NCBI GenBank assembly: GCA_963780895.1
Contig: CAWAEG010000001.1
Location: 1,488,001-1,552,000, forward strand
Length of the DNA stretch: 64,000 bases
Source: DASQFI01 sp963780895
Lineage (GTDB): Bacteria > Acidobacteriota > Vicinamibacteria > Vicinamibacterales > SCN-69-37
Direction: 5' to 3'
In this document: one piece after another, positions 42,151 to 51,291 of the stretch
How positions within the stretch are numbered: the stretch's first letter is position 1
Layout: the number at the start of each line of letters is the position of its first letter
Translations under genes and position numbers: made by a program
The notes under the pieces: generated by a model
The model's database searches: none
Seen by the model: the letters and a program-made list of their open reading frames with translations, nothing else
Told to the model about the DNA's origin: nothing

Positions 42151-43257
42151 TTGACTTCCACGTACTCACCATTCATCTTGACCGAACACGGGCACGTGTC
42201 CACACCATCCCTCGATCGACCGTTTGCCGGCCAGCACGTCTCGCTCGTCGGCCGATTGAGTCTTCTTTCGAAGCGCGATACCCGTGTCATCGTCGAGCGG
42301 CTCGGGGGCGTTTTTGCCTCCGATCTCACGCCGAGGACCACCATCGTCGTCACGGACGACGACCTGGGCGAGGTACCGCCGCACGTTCGCCGGGTGTTGA
42401 GTGAAAACGAGCTTTGCGTCGAGGCCGGGTTGCCGGATCTCGAGACGCTTCGCACGCGGTATTACTCGGCGCGGGATCTGCGCGGCATGTACCCGGTCTT
42501 GCGCGACGACCATCTGCGGTATCTCGAAAAATGGGGTTTGGTGCGGCCGACGGCCGGCCGGTATTCGTTCCAGGATCTCCACGTCGTGAAACACGCCGCG
42601 GGGGAGCTCGAGCGCGGCGAGTCCCTCAGCACGGTCCTGCGGTTGCTGACGTCGGAACAAAAAGGGCAGCTGGCGTTGGACTTCCAGCCATCGCGCTCGG
42701 AACGGCCGCCGGCACGCGTCGTGTCTCTGCCCGCCACCCCGCCAGCCGAGATGACGCTGTTTCCGGAAACGCGGTCCCAGCAGATTGCGGCCGCGAACCA
42801 GGCGCTGGCCGCGAAATACTTCCTCGAGGGCGCGGAGCTGGACGACGGTGAGGAACGCGATCTGGACGCGGCGGCCGGTGCATATCGCCGGGCGGTCCTG
42901 TTCGATCCGCTCCTGGTGCCCGCCATCGTGAACCTGGCGAACATCCACTACGAGCGCGACGAGCTGGTCGAAGCCGAAGCGCTGTACGAAAAGGCCATCC
43001 GGGTCGACGTGGACTGTTTCGAGGCCTACTTCAACATCGGCAACATCCATCACGACCTGGCGCGCTATGCCGAGGCGGTCACCGCCTACCGGGACGCCCT
43101 GGCGATCAACCCGACCTACCCTGAAGCGCACTTCTACCTTGCGGTCACGCTGGAGAAACTCGGCCGGTCGGTGGAGGCCAGGCGGCATTGGCGCGAGTAC
43201 CGTGCGCTCGCGCCGAACGGGGAATTCGCCGATCTGGCGAAGGAGTTCTCAGACTGA
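42151..43257 (+). CDS. BRCT domain - MerR-like HTH - TPR protein
   Basis: About 368 residues. A BRCT-like N-terminus (FAGQHVSLVGRLSLLSKRDTRVIVERLGG...TTIVVTDDD, about 25-75) is followed by a MerR-type winged helix (YYSARDLRGMYPVLRDDHLRYLEKWGLVRP, about 105-165), a linker, and TPR repeats (about 235-350: AIVNLANIHYERDELVEAEALYEKAI). TTG start is uncertain; GTG 42196 is an alternative. The combination suggests a DNA-binding regulator whose TPRs and BRCT mediate protein contacts; the target is unknown. Confidence 0.75.
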   Translation: MTSTYSPFILTEHGHVSTPSLDRPFAGQHVSLVGRLSLLSKRDTRVIVERLGGVFASDLTPRTTIVVTDDDLGEVPPHVRRVLSENELCVEAGLPDLETLRTRYYSARDLRGMYPVLRDDHLRYLEKWGLVRPTAGRYSFQDLHVVKHAAGELERGESLSTVLRLLTSEQKGQLALDFQPSRSERPPARVVSLPATPPAEMTLFPETRSQQIAAANQALAAKYFLEGAELDDGEERDLDAAAGAYRRAVLFDPLLVPAIVNLANIHYERDELVEAEALYEKAIRVDVDCFEAYFNIGNIHHDLARYAEAVTAYRDALAINPTYPEAHFYLAVTLEKLGRSVEARRHWREYRALAPNGEFADLAKEFSD

Positions 43258-43261
43258 GGAT

Positions 43262-43346
43262 GGAACTTCGAACATCAAGACTTCGACCTGCGAACCGGGC
43301 CCACGTGCCGGCCGTTCGAAGTTCGAAGTTTGAAGCTCGAAGTTCC
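43262..43346. repeat. Palindrome, ACTTCGA family
   Basis: The left arm GGAACTTCGAACATCAAGAC... and right arm ...TTTGAAGCTCGAAGTTCC are about 34 bases long with scattered mismatches, around CGGGCCCACGTGCCGGCC. It sits between the convergent BRCT-MerR-TPR gene and the exported small protein. Confidence 0.78.
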
Positions 43347-43356
43347 AGAGACAGGC

Positions 43357-43851
43357 TCAGGCCTTTTCGAAGATCAGGTTGTTGTCGACTTTCTGACCGG
43401 CCGCATTCGTGCCTTTGGTCGTCACCGTCATCGTCTTGCCGTCAGCGGACACCGTGCGCACGTTCACGACCGTGACCGTGCCTTTCAGCTTGTAGGTCGT
43501 CTCAACCGTGTTGGCGTTGACCCGCTTCAGCGAAATCATGTCGCCCTCGGCATTGCCGGTCATCGGATAGTCCTTGCCGTCGTGGTTGCCGGTGTATTCC
43601 CAATGAACCTTGTCGCCGGTGTCGGCCACGCCGTCGAACACGGCCTTGACGCCGTCGGCGCCCGACGCGGAGAAGACGATCGCGGCGGTCTTCGGGGCAG
43701 GTCCCGGGTTGAATTTCGACTTCGCGATATTCATGTTCCATTTGCCAATGACCGGGTCCTTCGCCTGCGCGGAGGCGGTGCTGGCGACCGCGGAGACGAA
43801 CATCGCGGCGGCGATGACGAGTGACGACGTCCACAGTCTCGCAAATCTCAT
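43357..43851 (-). CDS. Exported protein of unknown function (IGKWNxNxAKSKF family)
   Basis: A 164-residue protein with a signal peptide (FARLWTSSLVIAAAMFVSAVASTASAQA). The body begins DPVIGKWNMNIAKSKFNPGPAPK, a pattern seen in small beta-barrel exported proteins common in Acidobacteria, with WEYTGNHDGKDYP and a final DNNLIFEK. A lipocalin-like small-molecule binder is possible; nothing more can be said. Start chosen at MRFARL. Divergent from the next gene. Confidence 0.75.
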   Translation of the reverse strand: MRFARLWTSSLVIAAAMFVSAVASTASAQAKDPVIGKWNMNIAKSKFNPGPAPKTAAIVFSASGADGVKAVFDGVADTGDKVHWEYTGNHDGKDYPMTGNAEGDMISLKRVNANTVETTYKLKGTVTVVNVRTVSADGKTMTVTTKGTNAAGQKVDNNLIFEKA

Positions 43852-43912
43852 GCGTGGCTCCTTTTGTAGCCCTTCGAGGCGCGTGAATCCTATCAAAGAC
43901 GCAGCAGACCGC

Positions 43913-46348
43913 ATGCGCAAAACAACCGGGGTTCCGGGATGGATTAAGATCCGAGCTCTGGTTCCGACGTCCCGGCCTGATCGTGTCGTGTGGCTCTGCG
44001 CGGGTCTCTTCCTCGTCACGTTGGGCACGCTGATGCTCGAGGTGCTCGACACACGGCTGCTCTCGGTCGTCACGTGGTATCACCTTTCGTTCTTAGCCGT
44101 GTCGGTCGCCATGCTCGGCATGGCCGGCGGGGCGGTCCTGGTGTTCGTCGGCGGTGACCTCTTCGCTCCCGAACGGGCGTCGAAACTCCTGCCCGGAGCC
44201 AGTCTCGCGCTCGCGCTGGCGATTCCGATCTCGCACTTCACGAACCTCGCGATGCCGATGCCCGGCATGCGGGGCTTTTCGCCGTCCGAGATCGCCGGGC
44301 TCGCCGTCGCCACGCTGGTCCTGGCGATCCCGTTCGTCATTTCCGGCATCGTCGTCACGCTCGCGCTCACGCGTTCGTCCGCGCCGATTGGCCTGCTGTA
44401 CGGCGCGGATCTCGTCGGCGCTGCCGCCGGCTGCCTCGTCATTGTGTGGCTGCTCAATCGGAGCGACATCACGTCCACGGCGCTTGCGACGGGAGCCTGC
44501 TGCGCGGCCGCGAGCTGGTGTTTCGCCCGCTACGCGAGCCGGGCCGGCGTGGCCTCGGCGTTCATGTGCGTGCTGCTCGCGGGCGGCGCCGCGCTCAACG
44601 CCCGGGCGGATCGGCCTCTGGGCATCCTCTATCCCAAAGACCAATGGCTGTGGCTGCGCGACGACATCGTCGAGTACTCGAAGTGGAACGCGCACTCGCA
44701 CGTGAGCGTCTGGAAGCCCATGCTGAAGACGCCCCACTACTGGGGCGCTGCGGTCAACGCGCCCCATCCGCCGGTCATGATCGCGCACGCGAACATCGAC
44801 GGCCAGGCGGGCACGGCGATTACCCAATGGGATGGCGATTTGGAATCTCTCGACTGGGTGCAGTACGACGTGACGGCCCTTCCGTATCACCTGCGGCGGG
44901 GGTCTGCCGGCATCATCGGCGTCGGCGGCGGCCGCGACGTCCTCACCGCGATCAGGTTCGGCAGCCCGTCGATTACCGGCATCGAGGTCAACCAGGCGAT
45001 GGTGGACGCACTCGAGGGCCCGTACCGGTCATTTTCGCCCCTGGTCGATCATCCGGGCGTCCGGCTGGTCCACGATGAGGCCCGCTCATATCTGACGAGA
45101 GCGGGTCAGCGGTTCGACGTCCTCCAGATGTCGCTGATCGACACCTGGGCGGCCACAGGCGCCGGCGCCTTCACGTTGAGCGAGAACGGACTGTACACGC
45201 GCGAGGCCTGGCAGGTGTTCCTGCGCTCGCTGACGCCGACCGGCGTCTTCAGCGTGTCGCGCTGGTTCGACCCGGGCAATGCCTCCGAAACTACGCGGTT
45301 GCTCGCCCTCGGGGTGGCGGCGCTGCTCGATTCCGGCGTGACCGCGCCGCAGCGTCACGTGCTGCTCGTCTCCCGCGAAAGAGTCGCCACGCTGCTCATC
45401 TCGCTGTCGCCGTTCACGGACACGGATCGGTCCCTGATCGACCGGCACGCCACCGAGTCCGGCTTCGACCTGCGCGTGACGCCGTGGCAGGCGCCGGCCG
45501 ACGAGCGATTCGGCCGCATTACCCGGGCGACGTCGCCCGACGATCTCGCCGATGCCACGCGCGATCCGCTGTTCGACTTCGCTCCGCCAACCGACCGCCG
45601 GCCCTTCTTTTTCAACCTGCTCAAGCCGGTCGCGGCGACGACTCGGTTCAGCGAGGTCAACTATCGCAGCCAGGGCGTCATCAGCGGCAACATCCATGCG
45701 ACGCGGACGCTCCTGGCTCTCGCGGGGATCGCGTCGGTGCTCGTCGCGGTGATCATCGGCTGGCCGCTCGTCCAGTCGGGCCGTCCCGCGGTACCCGCTC
45801 CGGTCTTCCGGGCGTCGCTCGCGTATTTCGCGCTCATCGGGTTCGGGTTCATGTTCGTGCAGATCCCGTTCCTGCAGCGGTTTTCGGTGTACCTCGGCCA
45901 TCCGACATACGCGTTTTCGATCGTCCTGTTCTTCATGATTCTGAGCGCAGGTCTCGGCAGCCTCGTCTCCGAGCGGATCGATCTCGCGCGGCGGTCCTAC
46001 CGCCTGATTCCACTGGTCGTCGGCGCCGGCGCGCTCGTCGAATCCGTGCTTCTGCAGCCAGTCGTTGGATCCACGGTCGGCTGGCCGCTCGCGGGGCGGA
46101 CGGCTGTCGTCGCGGCATTCATCGGGCCGCTCGCGTTTCTGATGGGTACCTGTTTTCCGATCGGCATGCGGCTGCTCGGCCGCTACTCCGACAGCCTGAC
46201 GGCCTGGATGTGGGGCGTGAACGGCGCCTGCGGCGTCATGGGGTCGATCGTGGCCGTGATGATCTCGATGTGGGTCGGCATCGACACGGGCCTCGTGATC
46301 GCCGGTCTGATGTACCTCGCCCTCACGTGGCCAATGAGAAGGCTGTAA
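43913..46348 (+). CDS. Polytopic membrane protein with spermidine-synthase-like domain
   Basis: An 811-residue protein. Several N-terminal helices (LCAGLFLVTLGTLMLEVLDTRLLSVVTWYHLSF) precede a soluble aminopropyltransferase-like Rossmann domain with IGVGGGRDVLTA and GIEVNQAMVDAL, then six or more further helices. This membrane-embedded spermidine-synthase-like type is widespread in soil bacteria but its reaction is not established; the SAM-binding loop is intact. Start ATG 43913 chosen; GTG 43883 is possible. Stop codon lies inside a palindrome arm. Confidence 0.82.
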   Translation: MRKTTGVPGWIKIRALVPTSRPDRVVWLCAGLFLVTLGTLMLEVLDTRLLSVVTWYHLSFLAVSVAMLGMAGGAVLVFVGGDLFAPERASKLLPGASLALALAIPISHFTNLAMPMPGMRGFSPSEIAGLAVATLVLAIPFVISGIVVTLALTRSSAPIGLLYGADLVGAAAGCLVIVWLLNRSDITSTALATGACCAAASWCFARYASRAGVASAFMCVLLAGGAALNARADRPLGILYPKDQWLWLRDDIVEYSKWNAHSHVSVWKPMLKTPHYWGAAVNAPHPPVMIAHANIDGQAGTAITQWDGDLESLDWVQYDVTALPYHLRRGSAGIIGVGGGRDVLTAIRFGSPSITGIEVNQAMVDALEGPYRSFSPLVDHPGVRLVHDEARSYLTRAGQRFDVLQMSLIDTWAATGAGAFTLSENGLYTREAWQVFLRSLTPTGVFSVSRWFDPGNASETTRLLALGVAALLDSGVTAPQRHVLLVSRERVATLLISLSPFTDTDRSLIDRHATESGFDLRVTPWQAPADERFGRITRATSPDDLADATRDPLFDFAPPTDRRPFFFNLLKPVAATTRFSEVNYRSQGVISGNIHATRTLLALAGIASVLVAVIIGWPLVQSGRPAVPAPVFRASLAYFALIGFGFMFVQIPFLQRFSVYLGHPTYAFSIVLFFMILSAGLGSLVSERIDLARRSYRLIPLVVGAGALVESVLLQPVVGSTVGWPLAGRTAVVAAFIGPLAFLMGTCFPIGMRLLGRYSDSLTAWMWGVNGACGVMGSIVAVMISMWVGIDTGLVIAGLMYLALTWPMRRL

Positions 46349-46403
46349 GGACCTCCGAGGTCATTTTTCAGCCATCCCGCAAAATGACCTCGGAGGTCCT
46401 TAC
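46345..46403. repeat. Perfect 23-bp-arm palindrome, GACCTCCGAGGTC family (copy 1)
   Basis: GTAAGGACCTCCGAGGTCAT... (46345-46367) and its exact reverse complement (46381-46403) flank a 13-base loop. Both stop codons of the convergent genes (TAA at 46346-46348 and, on the minus strand, 46402-46400) lie in the arms at mirror positions. A second copy is at 59593-59649. Probably a bidirectional terminator. Confidence 0.9.
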
Positions 46404-46777
46404 ATCAGGTGGAACGCGAGCAGCGCCGCTATTCCGAGCGACACGATACCCGCCACGCTGTACAAGTGGGCGCGTTCCGGTTTGACGTACGCGATCCGTT
46501 TCAAGCCGAACTCGGGAAAACAGAAGTAGATGAGCGCCTTGACCAGTTGCGCCCACCCGATGACCGTGAGCATTGCCGGAATCCCGGACCACACGTTATG
46601 AAAGGCGACGATGATCGAGCCGAACCACAGGCTCATGAACCCGACGACAAAAACGCCGGTTGTGCCCTCGTTGTGGAGACGGATGAAGAAGTCCGTCCAG
46701 GCGCGCGGCTGAAACAGGTGAGACAAGCCGATGATCGTGAAGTGGATGAGCGCGAAAACCTGGACGGCGGTTTCCAT
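46400..46777 (-). CDS. Small four-helix membrane protein of unknown function
   Basis: A 125-residue protein with four predicted membrane helices (VQVFALIHFTIIGLSHL, VFVVGFMSLWFGSIIVAF, IPAMLTVIGWAQLVKALIYF, LYSVAGIVSLGIAALLAF). No catalytic motif is recognised. Its stop codon falls in the palindrome arm shared with the spermidine-synthase-like gene, and its start faces another large palindrome. Confidence 0.7.
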   Translation of the reverse strand: METAVQVFALIHFTIIGLSHLFQPRAWTDFFIRLHNEGTTGVFVVGFMSLWFGSIIVAFHNVWSGIPAMLTVIGWAQLVKALIYFCFPEFGLKRIAYVKPERAHLYSVAGIVSLGIAALLAFHLM

Positions 46778-46786
46778 AGAGCCGTG

Positions 46787-47055
46787 TCAATCTGGAATCT
46801 GCAATCTGGGAATCTGCAATCTGGTCGGGGAATCTGGAATCCGGCAATCTGGAATCTATCGGGGAGTCTGAAATCTATCGGGAATCTGAAATCGGAGCAT
46901 CTGGAATCGGAGTTGCCGATTAGAGGCTCAGTTGAGGCCGATTTCAGGTTGCCGATCTCCGATAGATTTCCGGACTCCCGGATAGAGTTCAGATTCCCCG
47001 ATCCTCCGATTCCGGATCAGATTAGAGATTCCCAGATTGCAAATCTCAGATTGAC
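46787..47055. repeat. 269-bp imperfect palindrome, AATCTGG/ATCGG family
   Basis: The left half repeats AATCTG(G/C)-type words (GTCAATCTGGAATCTGCAAT...), then TCGGGGAATCTG and AATCTATCGGG. The right half is their reverse complement, ending ...CAGATTGCAAATCTCAGATTGAC. It fills the gap between two minus-strand genes; no gene was found. Confidence 0.85.
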
Positions 47056-47064
47056 CCGCGTCAG

Positions 47065-49923
47065 CTAGTTCCCGCCCCGGCCGCCGCCGCCGCCAGGCGC
47101 CGGCGCCGGCTTGTTCACCGGCTGCGGGTTCTTCACGTACTTGTCGAGCCAGGCGCCCCAGCGCGCCCACAGATCCAGCAGCGTTTCCTTGGCCGCCGGC
47201 CCATGATCCTCGTGCGGATACATGTAGAGCGAGACCGTCTTGCCCAGCCCGTTCAGCGCGTGGAAGAGGCGGATGGAATTGATCGGATCGGTCCCGACGT
47301 TCTGGTCGTGCAGGCCGTGATACATGAGCAGCGCGCCCGTCAGGTTGTTGGCTGACAGGAACGGCGACATGTTGAGGTACACGTTCGGCGCTTCCCAGAG
47401 ATCCCGGCGCTCGGTCTGGAAGCCGAGCGGCGTGAGCGTCCGGTTGTAGGCGCCGTCGCCCGCGATACCCGCCTTGAAGAACGGCGTGTGCACCATCGCG
47501 TTCACGGTCGAGAACGCGCCGTAGCTGTGGCCGCCGATCGAGAGCCGGTTGCGGTCCACCAGCGCGCGGCGATCGAGCTCGTCGATCGTCACCGACAGGT
47601 TCGTGCGCAGGTCGTGCACGTAGTTGTTGTTCATCATCCCCTGCGGTCCGAAGATCGGCGCGTCGTTCTCGACCACCGCGTAGCCGAGCCGCACGAAGTA
47701 TTCCTTCGACAGGCTGCCGAAGTTCTGGAACTGATTCTTGTTGAACGTCCGATCCGGCGCGTCGTACGCCTCCTGGGTCGTGAATTCCCGCGGGTAGAAC
47801 CAGAAGAACGCCGGCAGGCGCGTGCCCTTCTGATAGTCGTGCGGCAGGTTGACGGTCACCCGGAACGTCTTGCCGTCCGGACGCGTCGCCGTGAACCGCT
47901 CGATGATCATCTTGGTGAGGTCGGGATGCAGGTCTTCGTTGTTGGTCAGCTGCTTCCGTGTGCCGCTATCCATCAGGAACTGCTGCGGCACGGTCTGCGC
48001 GCCTTCCTTGGTGATGATGAACTTCTTCGCGTCGGGGTCGAGGATCGTCGAGACGCGTTCCCACACGCCGTTGTTGTCGCTCTCGAAGATGCGGGTTTTC
48101 GCGCCGGTCTTGATCGTGACCTGGTCGAGGAACGTCTTCGGGCCCACCTGCTGCGGGTTGCGATCGTTGACCGTGCCCTGGAAGAACACGCTCGAACCGT
48201 CCTTCGAGAGGAGCACCGGGCCACCGCCGCCACCACCGCCGCCGCGTCCGCCGCCACCGCCGCCGCCACGGCCGCCGCCATCGCCGCCGCCGCCGACACC
48301 GACCAGCGTGCCGGTCGGATCCGGAAGGGCGGTGTCACCGCCGCCGCCACGTCCGGCGCGCCCGCCACCGCCGCCGGCGCTCTTCGCGAGCACGTACTTC
48401 TGGGCAGGGTCGTTCAGATACACGGCGAGCTGAGAGGTGGCGCCGTTGGCTGTTTCGCTGAAGAAGATGACCTGACCGTCCGGCGAAAACCGGAGGCCGG
48501 TCATCCGTGTCGGATGTTCATAGATCTGCTTCGTGCTGCTGTCGCTGAACGGCGGCGTCCAGCTCATCAGCCGGTCCTTGCGCTGTGCCGCCTGCTGTCC
48601 GCGGCCCTGACCCTGATTCTGGTCGCCGCCGGCCTGGTCCGCGCCGGCTCGACCGCCGCCACCGCCACCGCCGCCCGCCGCGCGGCCAGCGCCTCGGCCA
48701 CCGGCGCCGGCAGGTGCCGGCTCCTGTTCGAGGTAGACGAGCGTCCCGTCAGGACGCCAGGTCAGGTCGCGCTTGCCCTGCTGGTTATCGCCGCCGCCGC
48801 GTCCACCGCCGCCGCCCTGGCCTGGCGCCGGCGGGTTGTTGGGATCCGGCGGATCGGCCGGGTCGGCCTGCACGCCGAGATTGATCGGACGCTCGGCGAT
48901 CTTGGTGAGCGCCGTTCCGGCCGCGTCCCACACCTCTTCGATCTGGCCGAAGCTGTTCGTCGGCACGATGTAAGAGAACGGCTTGGTCATGCGCGTCACG
49001 CGCGCGTGTTTGCCGTCAGGCGCCATGTCGACCGCGCGAATCATCGCCGGCTTGCCGAACTTCGTCACGGCGAGCGACTGCACGTCGATGAGCGCAATCT
49101 GGCCCGTGGCGTGGTACTCGAGCAGCGTGAACTCGTACGGCGTGGTCATCAGGCTCGGGAACGTCCGCAGACGGTTGCGGTCATCGCCTTCAGAGATGCG
49201 GATCTGAGGTCCGGCCGCCGCGGCTGGCGGCGCGGGCCGGGCGGCGCGCCCGTCCGGGCTCGTCACGATCGCGATCTGTTTGCCGTTGTTGACGAACTCG
49301 AAGCTCGTAACAAGCGTCGCAAGGAGCGGCGTCTTCGTGATCTGCCGCGGCTTGTTGGCCGCGATGTCTGTCATCCAGATGTGCGTGGTGTCATCCGTAT
49401 GCCCGAGATACGCGACCGCGGCGCTGTCAGGCGTGAACCGCGCACCGGAGACCCGCGTATTCGGCGGAACCGCGACTGGCTTCTTCGACCCGTCAGCCGC
49501 CGAGACCAGCTGGATGCCGACGCTGCTTCGCAGCGTGAGCGTACGCGCGCGATTCGCCTTGAAGTCGATGAACACGCCGCCGAGCTCGTCGAAGGGCCTC
49601 GAATAGACGGCGATCGAGGTCGGACCGTCGCCGATTTCATTCAGGAACCACTTCTTGTCCGGGCTCAGCGTATTGAGCGAGACGTTCAAATGGCGCGGGG
49701 CCAGTACCGCTGACGCCAGCTCAGCCGGCGGCGTGGCATAGCCTTCTTTGTTGATGATCTCGTCAGCCCAGTTGGCCCCGCTCTGAGCGGCGGGCTGGGT
49801 GCGGGTCGCCTGGCCGGAGCCTTGCGCGAGAAGCGCGAGGGGCAGCAGCGCGACGAGCGTCACGAAGGTGACGCGCACGTACCACGCGTGGTCCCGGCGC
49901 GAGATGGACACACCTGTCTTCAT
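47065..49923 (-). CDS. Large secreted S9-family serine peptidase with Gly-rich inserts
   Basis: A 952-residue exported protein, AGGAGG-preceded. A signal peptide (to about LLPLALLAQG) and beta-propeller repeats lead to a C-terminal alpha/beta-hydrolase with Ser in GGHSYGAFS, Asp in GLHDQNVG and His in YPHEDHGP. Three long Gly/Arg/Gln-rich inserts split the propeller and linker (for example GGGGGRGGGDNQQGK and GGGGDGGGRGGGGGGG). Probably hydrolyses peptides outside the cytoplasm. Related to 22336-24822 but larger. Confidence 0.88.
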   Translation of the reverse strand: MKTGVSISRRDHAWYVRVTFVTLVALLPLALLAQGSGQATRTQPAAQSGANWADEIINKEGYATPPAELASAVLAPRHLNVSLNTLSPDKKWFLNEIGDGPTSIAVYSRPFDELGGVFIDFKANRARTLTLRSSVGIQLVSAADGSKKPVAVPPNTRVSGARFTPDSAAVAYLGHTDDTTHIWMTDIAANKPRQITKTPLLATLVTSFEFVNNGKQIAIVTSPDGRAARPAPPAAAAGPQIRISEGDDRNRLRTFPSLMTTPYEFTLLEYHATGQIALIDVQSLAVTKFGKPAMIRAVDMAPDGKHARVTRMTKPFSYIVPTNSFGQIEEVWDAAGTALTKIAERPINLGVQADPADPPDPNNPPAPGQGGGGGRGGGDNQQGKRDLTWRPDGTLVYLEQEPAPAGAGGRGAGRAAGGGGGGGGRAGADQAGGDQNQGQGRGQQAAQRKDRLMSWTPPFSDSSTKQIYEHPTRMTGLRFSPDGQVIFFSETANGATSQLAVYLNDPAQKYVLAKSAGGGGGRAGRGGGGDTALPDPTGTLVGVGGGGDGGGRGGGGGGGRGGGGGGGGPVLLSKDGSSVFFQGTVNDRNPQQVGPKTFLDQVTIKTGAKTRIFESDNNGVWERVSTILDPDAKKFIITKEGAQTVPQQFLMDSGTRKQLTNNEDLHPDLTKMIIERFTATRPDGKTFRVTVNLPHDYQKGTRLPAFFWFYPREFTTQEAYDAPDRTFNKNQFQNFGSLSKEYFVRLGYAVVENDAPIFGPQGMMNNNYVHDLRTNLSVTIDELDRRALVDRNRLSIGGHSYGAFSTVNAMVHTPFFKAGIAGDGAYNRTLTPLGFQTERRDLWEAPNVYLNMSPFLSANNLTGALLMYHGLHDQNVGTDPINSIRLFHALNGLGKTVSLYMYPHEDHGPAAKETLLDLWARWGAWLDKYVKNPQPVNKPAPAPGGGGGRGGN

Positions 49924-50047
49924 ACAGCCTCCTGGGCGTTCGAAGTATGGAGGATACAACGGTTTGAGGGCACGGAAACCGGGCGTTCGCGTGATCTCTA
50001 CGACGGGGATTGGCTCTCCGTTTCGAACTGCTCCCGGCCAGTATGGA

Positions 50048-51289
50048 TCAGCTCCGAAACGGCTCCCGCCCAATCCCCTGGACCGGAATCCCCTGCGCCT
50101 TCAGCACCTCCTGCTGAAGCGCGAACAGGCACGCCGCCGCGGCGTCGATATGCCGGACGAAGGCGAGCGAGCCGCGCAGGATGGGTTTGAGCCGCTCGCG
50201 ATCCTGGATTCGCGCCTTCGGGTACTCGTGCTCGACGACCAGATGCGTGTTGGCCACGTCGAGGGCGAGCAGCTCGCGCGCGGCGAGCTGGTGGTCGAGC
50301 CAGTCCACCGTCCGGTTCTGGAGGTAGGCGAGGGGATCGTGACGGGCCGTTCCTGGCAGCTCGTGTTCGCTGATCACGACCTGTTTCTTCCACGCGTTGA
50401 TCTGTTCGGCCGGCTTGTCCGAGGCGACGCCGCCCGGCCAGTCGCCGCGCTCGACGGTCTGGCCGCCGTAGCCCCACGTCGCGACTCCCCGCGCGTCGAT
50501 GACCTGTCCTTTCACGTGAAACCCGCCGATCAGGAAGTTGTATCCGGCGTCTTTCAAGGACTGGAAGATGGACCGCGTGTCCTGTCCCATCAGGATGGCG
50601 TGCGACGGATCGTAGTGAATCCGGAACTGGTCGCCGACCCCATGCTTCTCGCAGATGCGGTGCAGCGCAATCCACGTGCCGGGCGTGTAGGCGATGTTGT
50701 TGTGGAAGTTGTCGCCGATCGTCCAGCCCGGCATCGGACACTGCTCGACGCGATAGGTGAGCCCGCGCGTCTTCGCGTCCTTGAGCAGCGGCACGAACCA
50801 CGCCTCGAAGTCGAGGAGGTTCTGGTCCATGCTGCGCTGCTGGTTGCGGCCGACGAACCCGCAGACGGCGTTGACGCCCAGCAGCACCGCGGCGTCGAAG
50901 ACGCGGCGCATGAATTCGTGCTTCTTGCGCCGGACGACGGCGTCGTGGTGGAGCATGTTGTCGAAATACCCGATGTCCGAGAGCCCGACGCGGTGCGCGT
51001 CGAGCGCCGCCTGCACGCGCTTCGCCCGCTTCGCGTCGAACGACTGCCGCAGATCGAGCGTGTTTGCGACGGGATCCAGCATCGCCTCGGGCGGGACGTC
51101 CGTTTCGGTGGGGTGCAGCGCCGCCGAGAGCTGGATGTGGTCGGCGTCGAGCTCGCGCGCGAACGCCACCCAGTCCTCGATGGCGCGATCCGGATCGCGA
51201 TCGCGCACCTGGCGCGGCGTGAGCTCCTGGATGGCGGCTGTGAGGATGCCGACCTTCATGAACCGCGGCTCGAACGCCCGGATCTCCAT
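50048..51289 (-). CDS. Xylose-isomerase-like TIM-barrel protein (sugar phosphate isomerase/epimerase)
   Basis: A 413-residue TIM barrel of the AP_endonuc_2 superfamily. Metal-site regions visible are VCGFVGRN, YRVEQCPMPG, RIHYDPSHAILMGQD and GGFHVKGQ. Start at 51289 lies two bases after the stop of the oxidoreductase gene (TGACGATG), so both are co-translated; MKVGIL ten codons later is an alternative. With the Gfo/Idh/MocA partner it probably acts in sugar or inositol-like epimerisation. The substrate is unknown. Confidence 0.85.
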   Translation of the reverse strand: MEIRAFEPRFMKVGILTAAIQELTPRQVRDRDPDRAIEDWVAFARELDADHIQLSAALHPTETDVPPEAMLDPVANTLDLRQSFDAKRAKRVQAALDAHRVGLSDIGYFDNMLHHDAVVRRKKHEFMRRVFDAAVLLGVNAVCGFVGRNQQRSMDQNLLDFEAWFVPLLKDAKTRGLTYRVEQCPMPGWTIGDNFHNNIAYTPGTWIALHRICEKHGVGDQFRIHYDPSHAILMGQDTRSIFQSLKDAGYNFLIGGFHVKGQVIDARGVATWGYGGQTVERGDWPGGVASDKPAEQINAWKKQVVISEHELPGTARHDPLAYLQNRTVDWLDHQLAARELLALDVANTHLVVEHEYPKARIQDRERLKPILRGSLAFVRHIDAAAACLFALQQEVLKAQGIPVQGIGREPFRS

Positions 51290-51291
51290 CG

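Noticed and set aside
47488..49713. Long plus-strand open frame inside the large S9 peptidase
   Set aside because: Antisense to a peptidase with intact catalytic residues; its composition is only the complement of Gly-rich codons.
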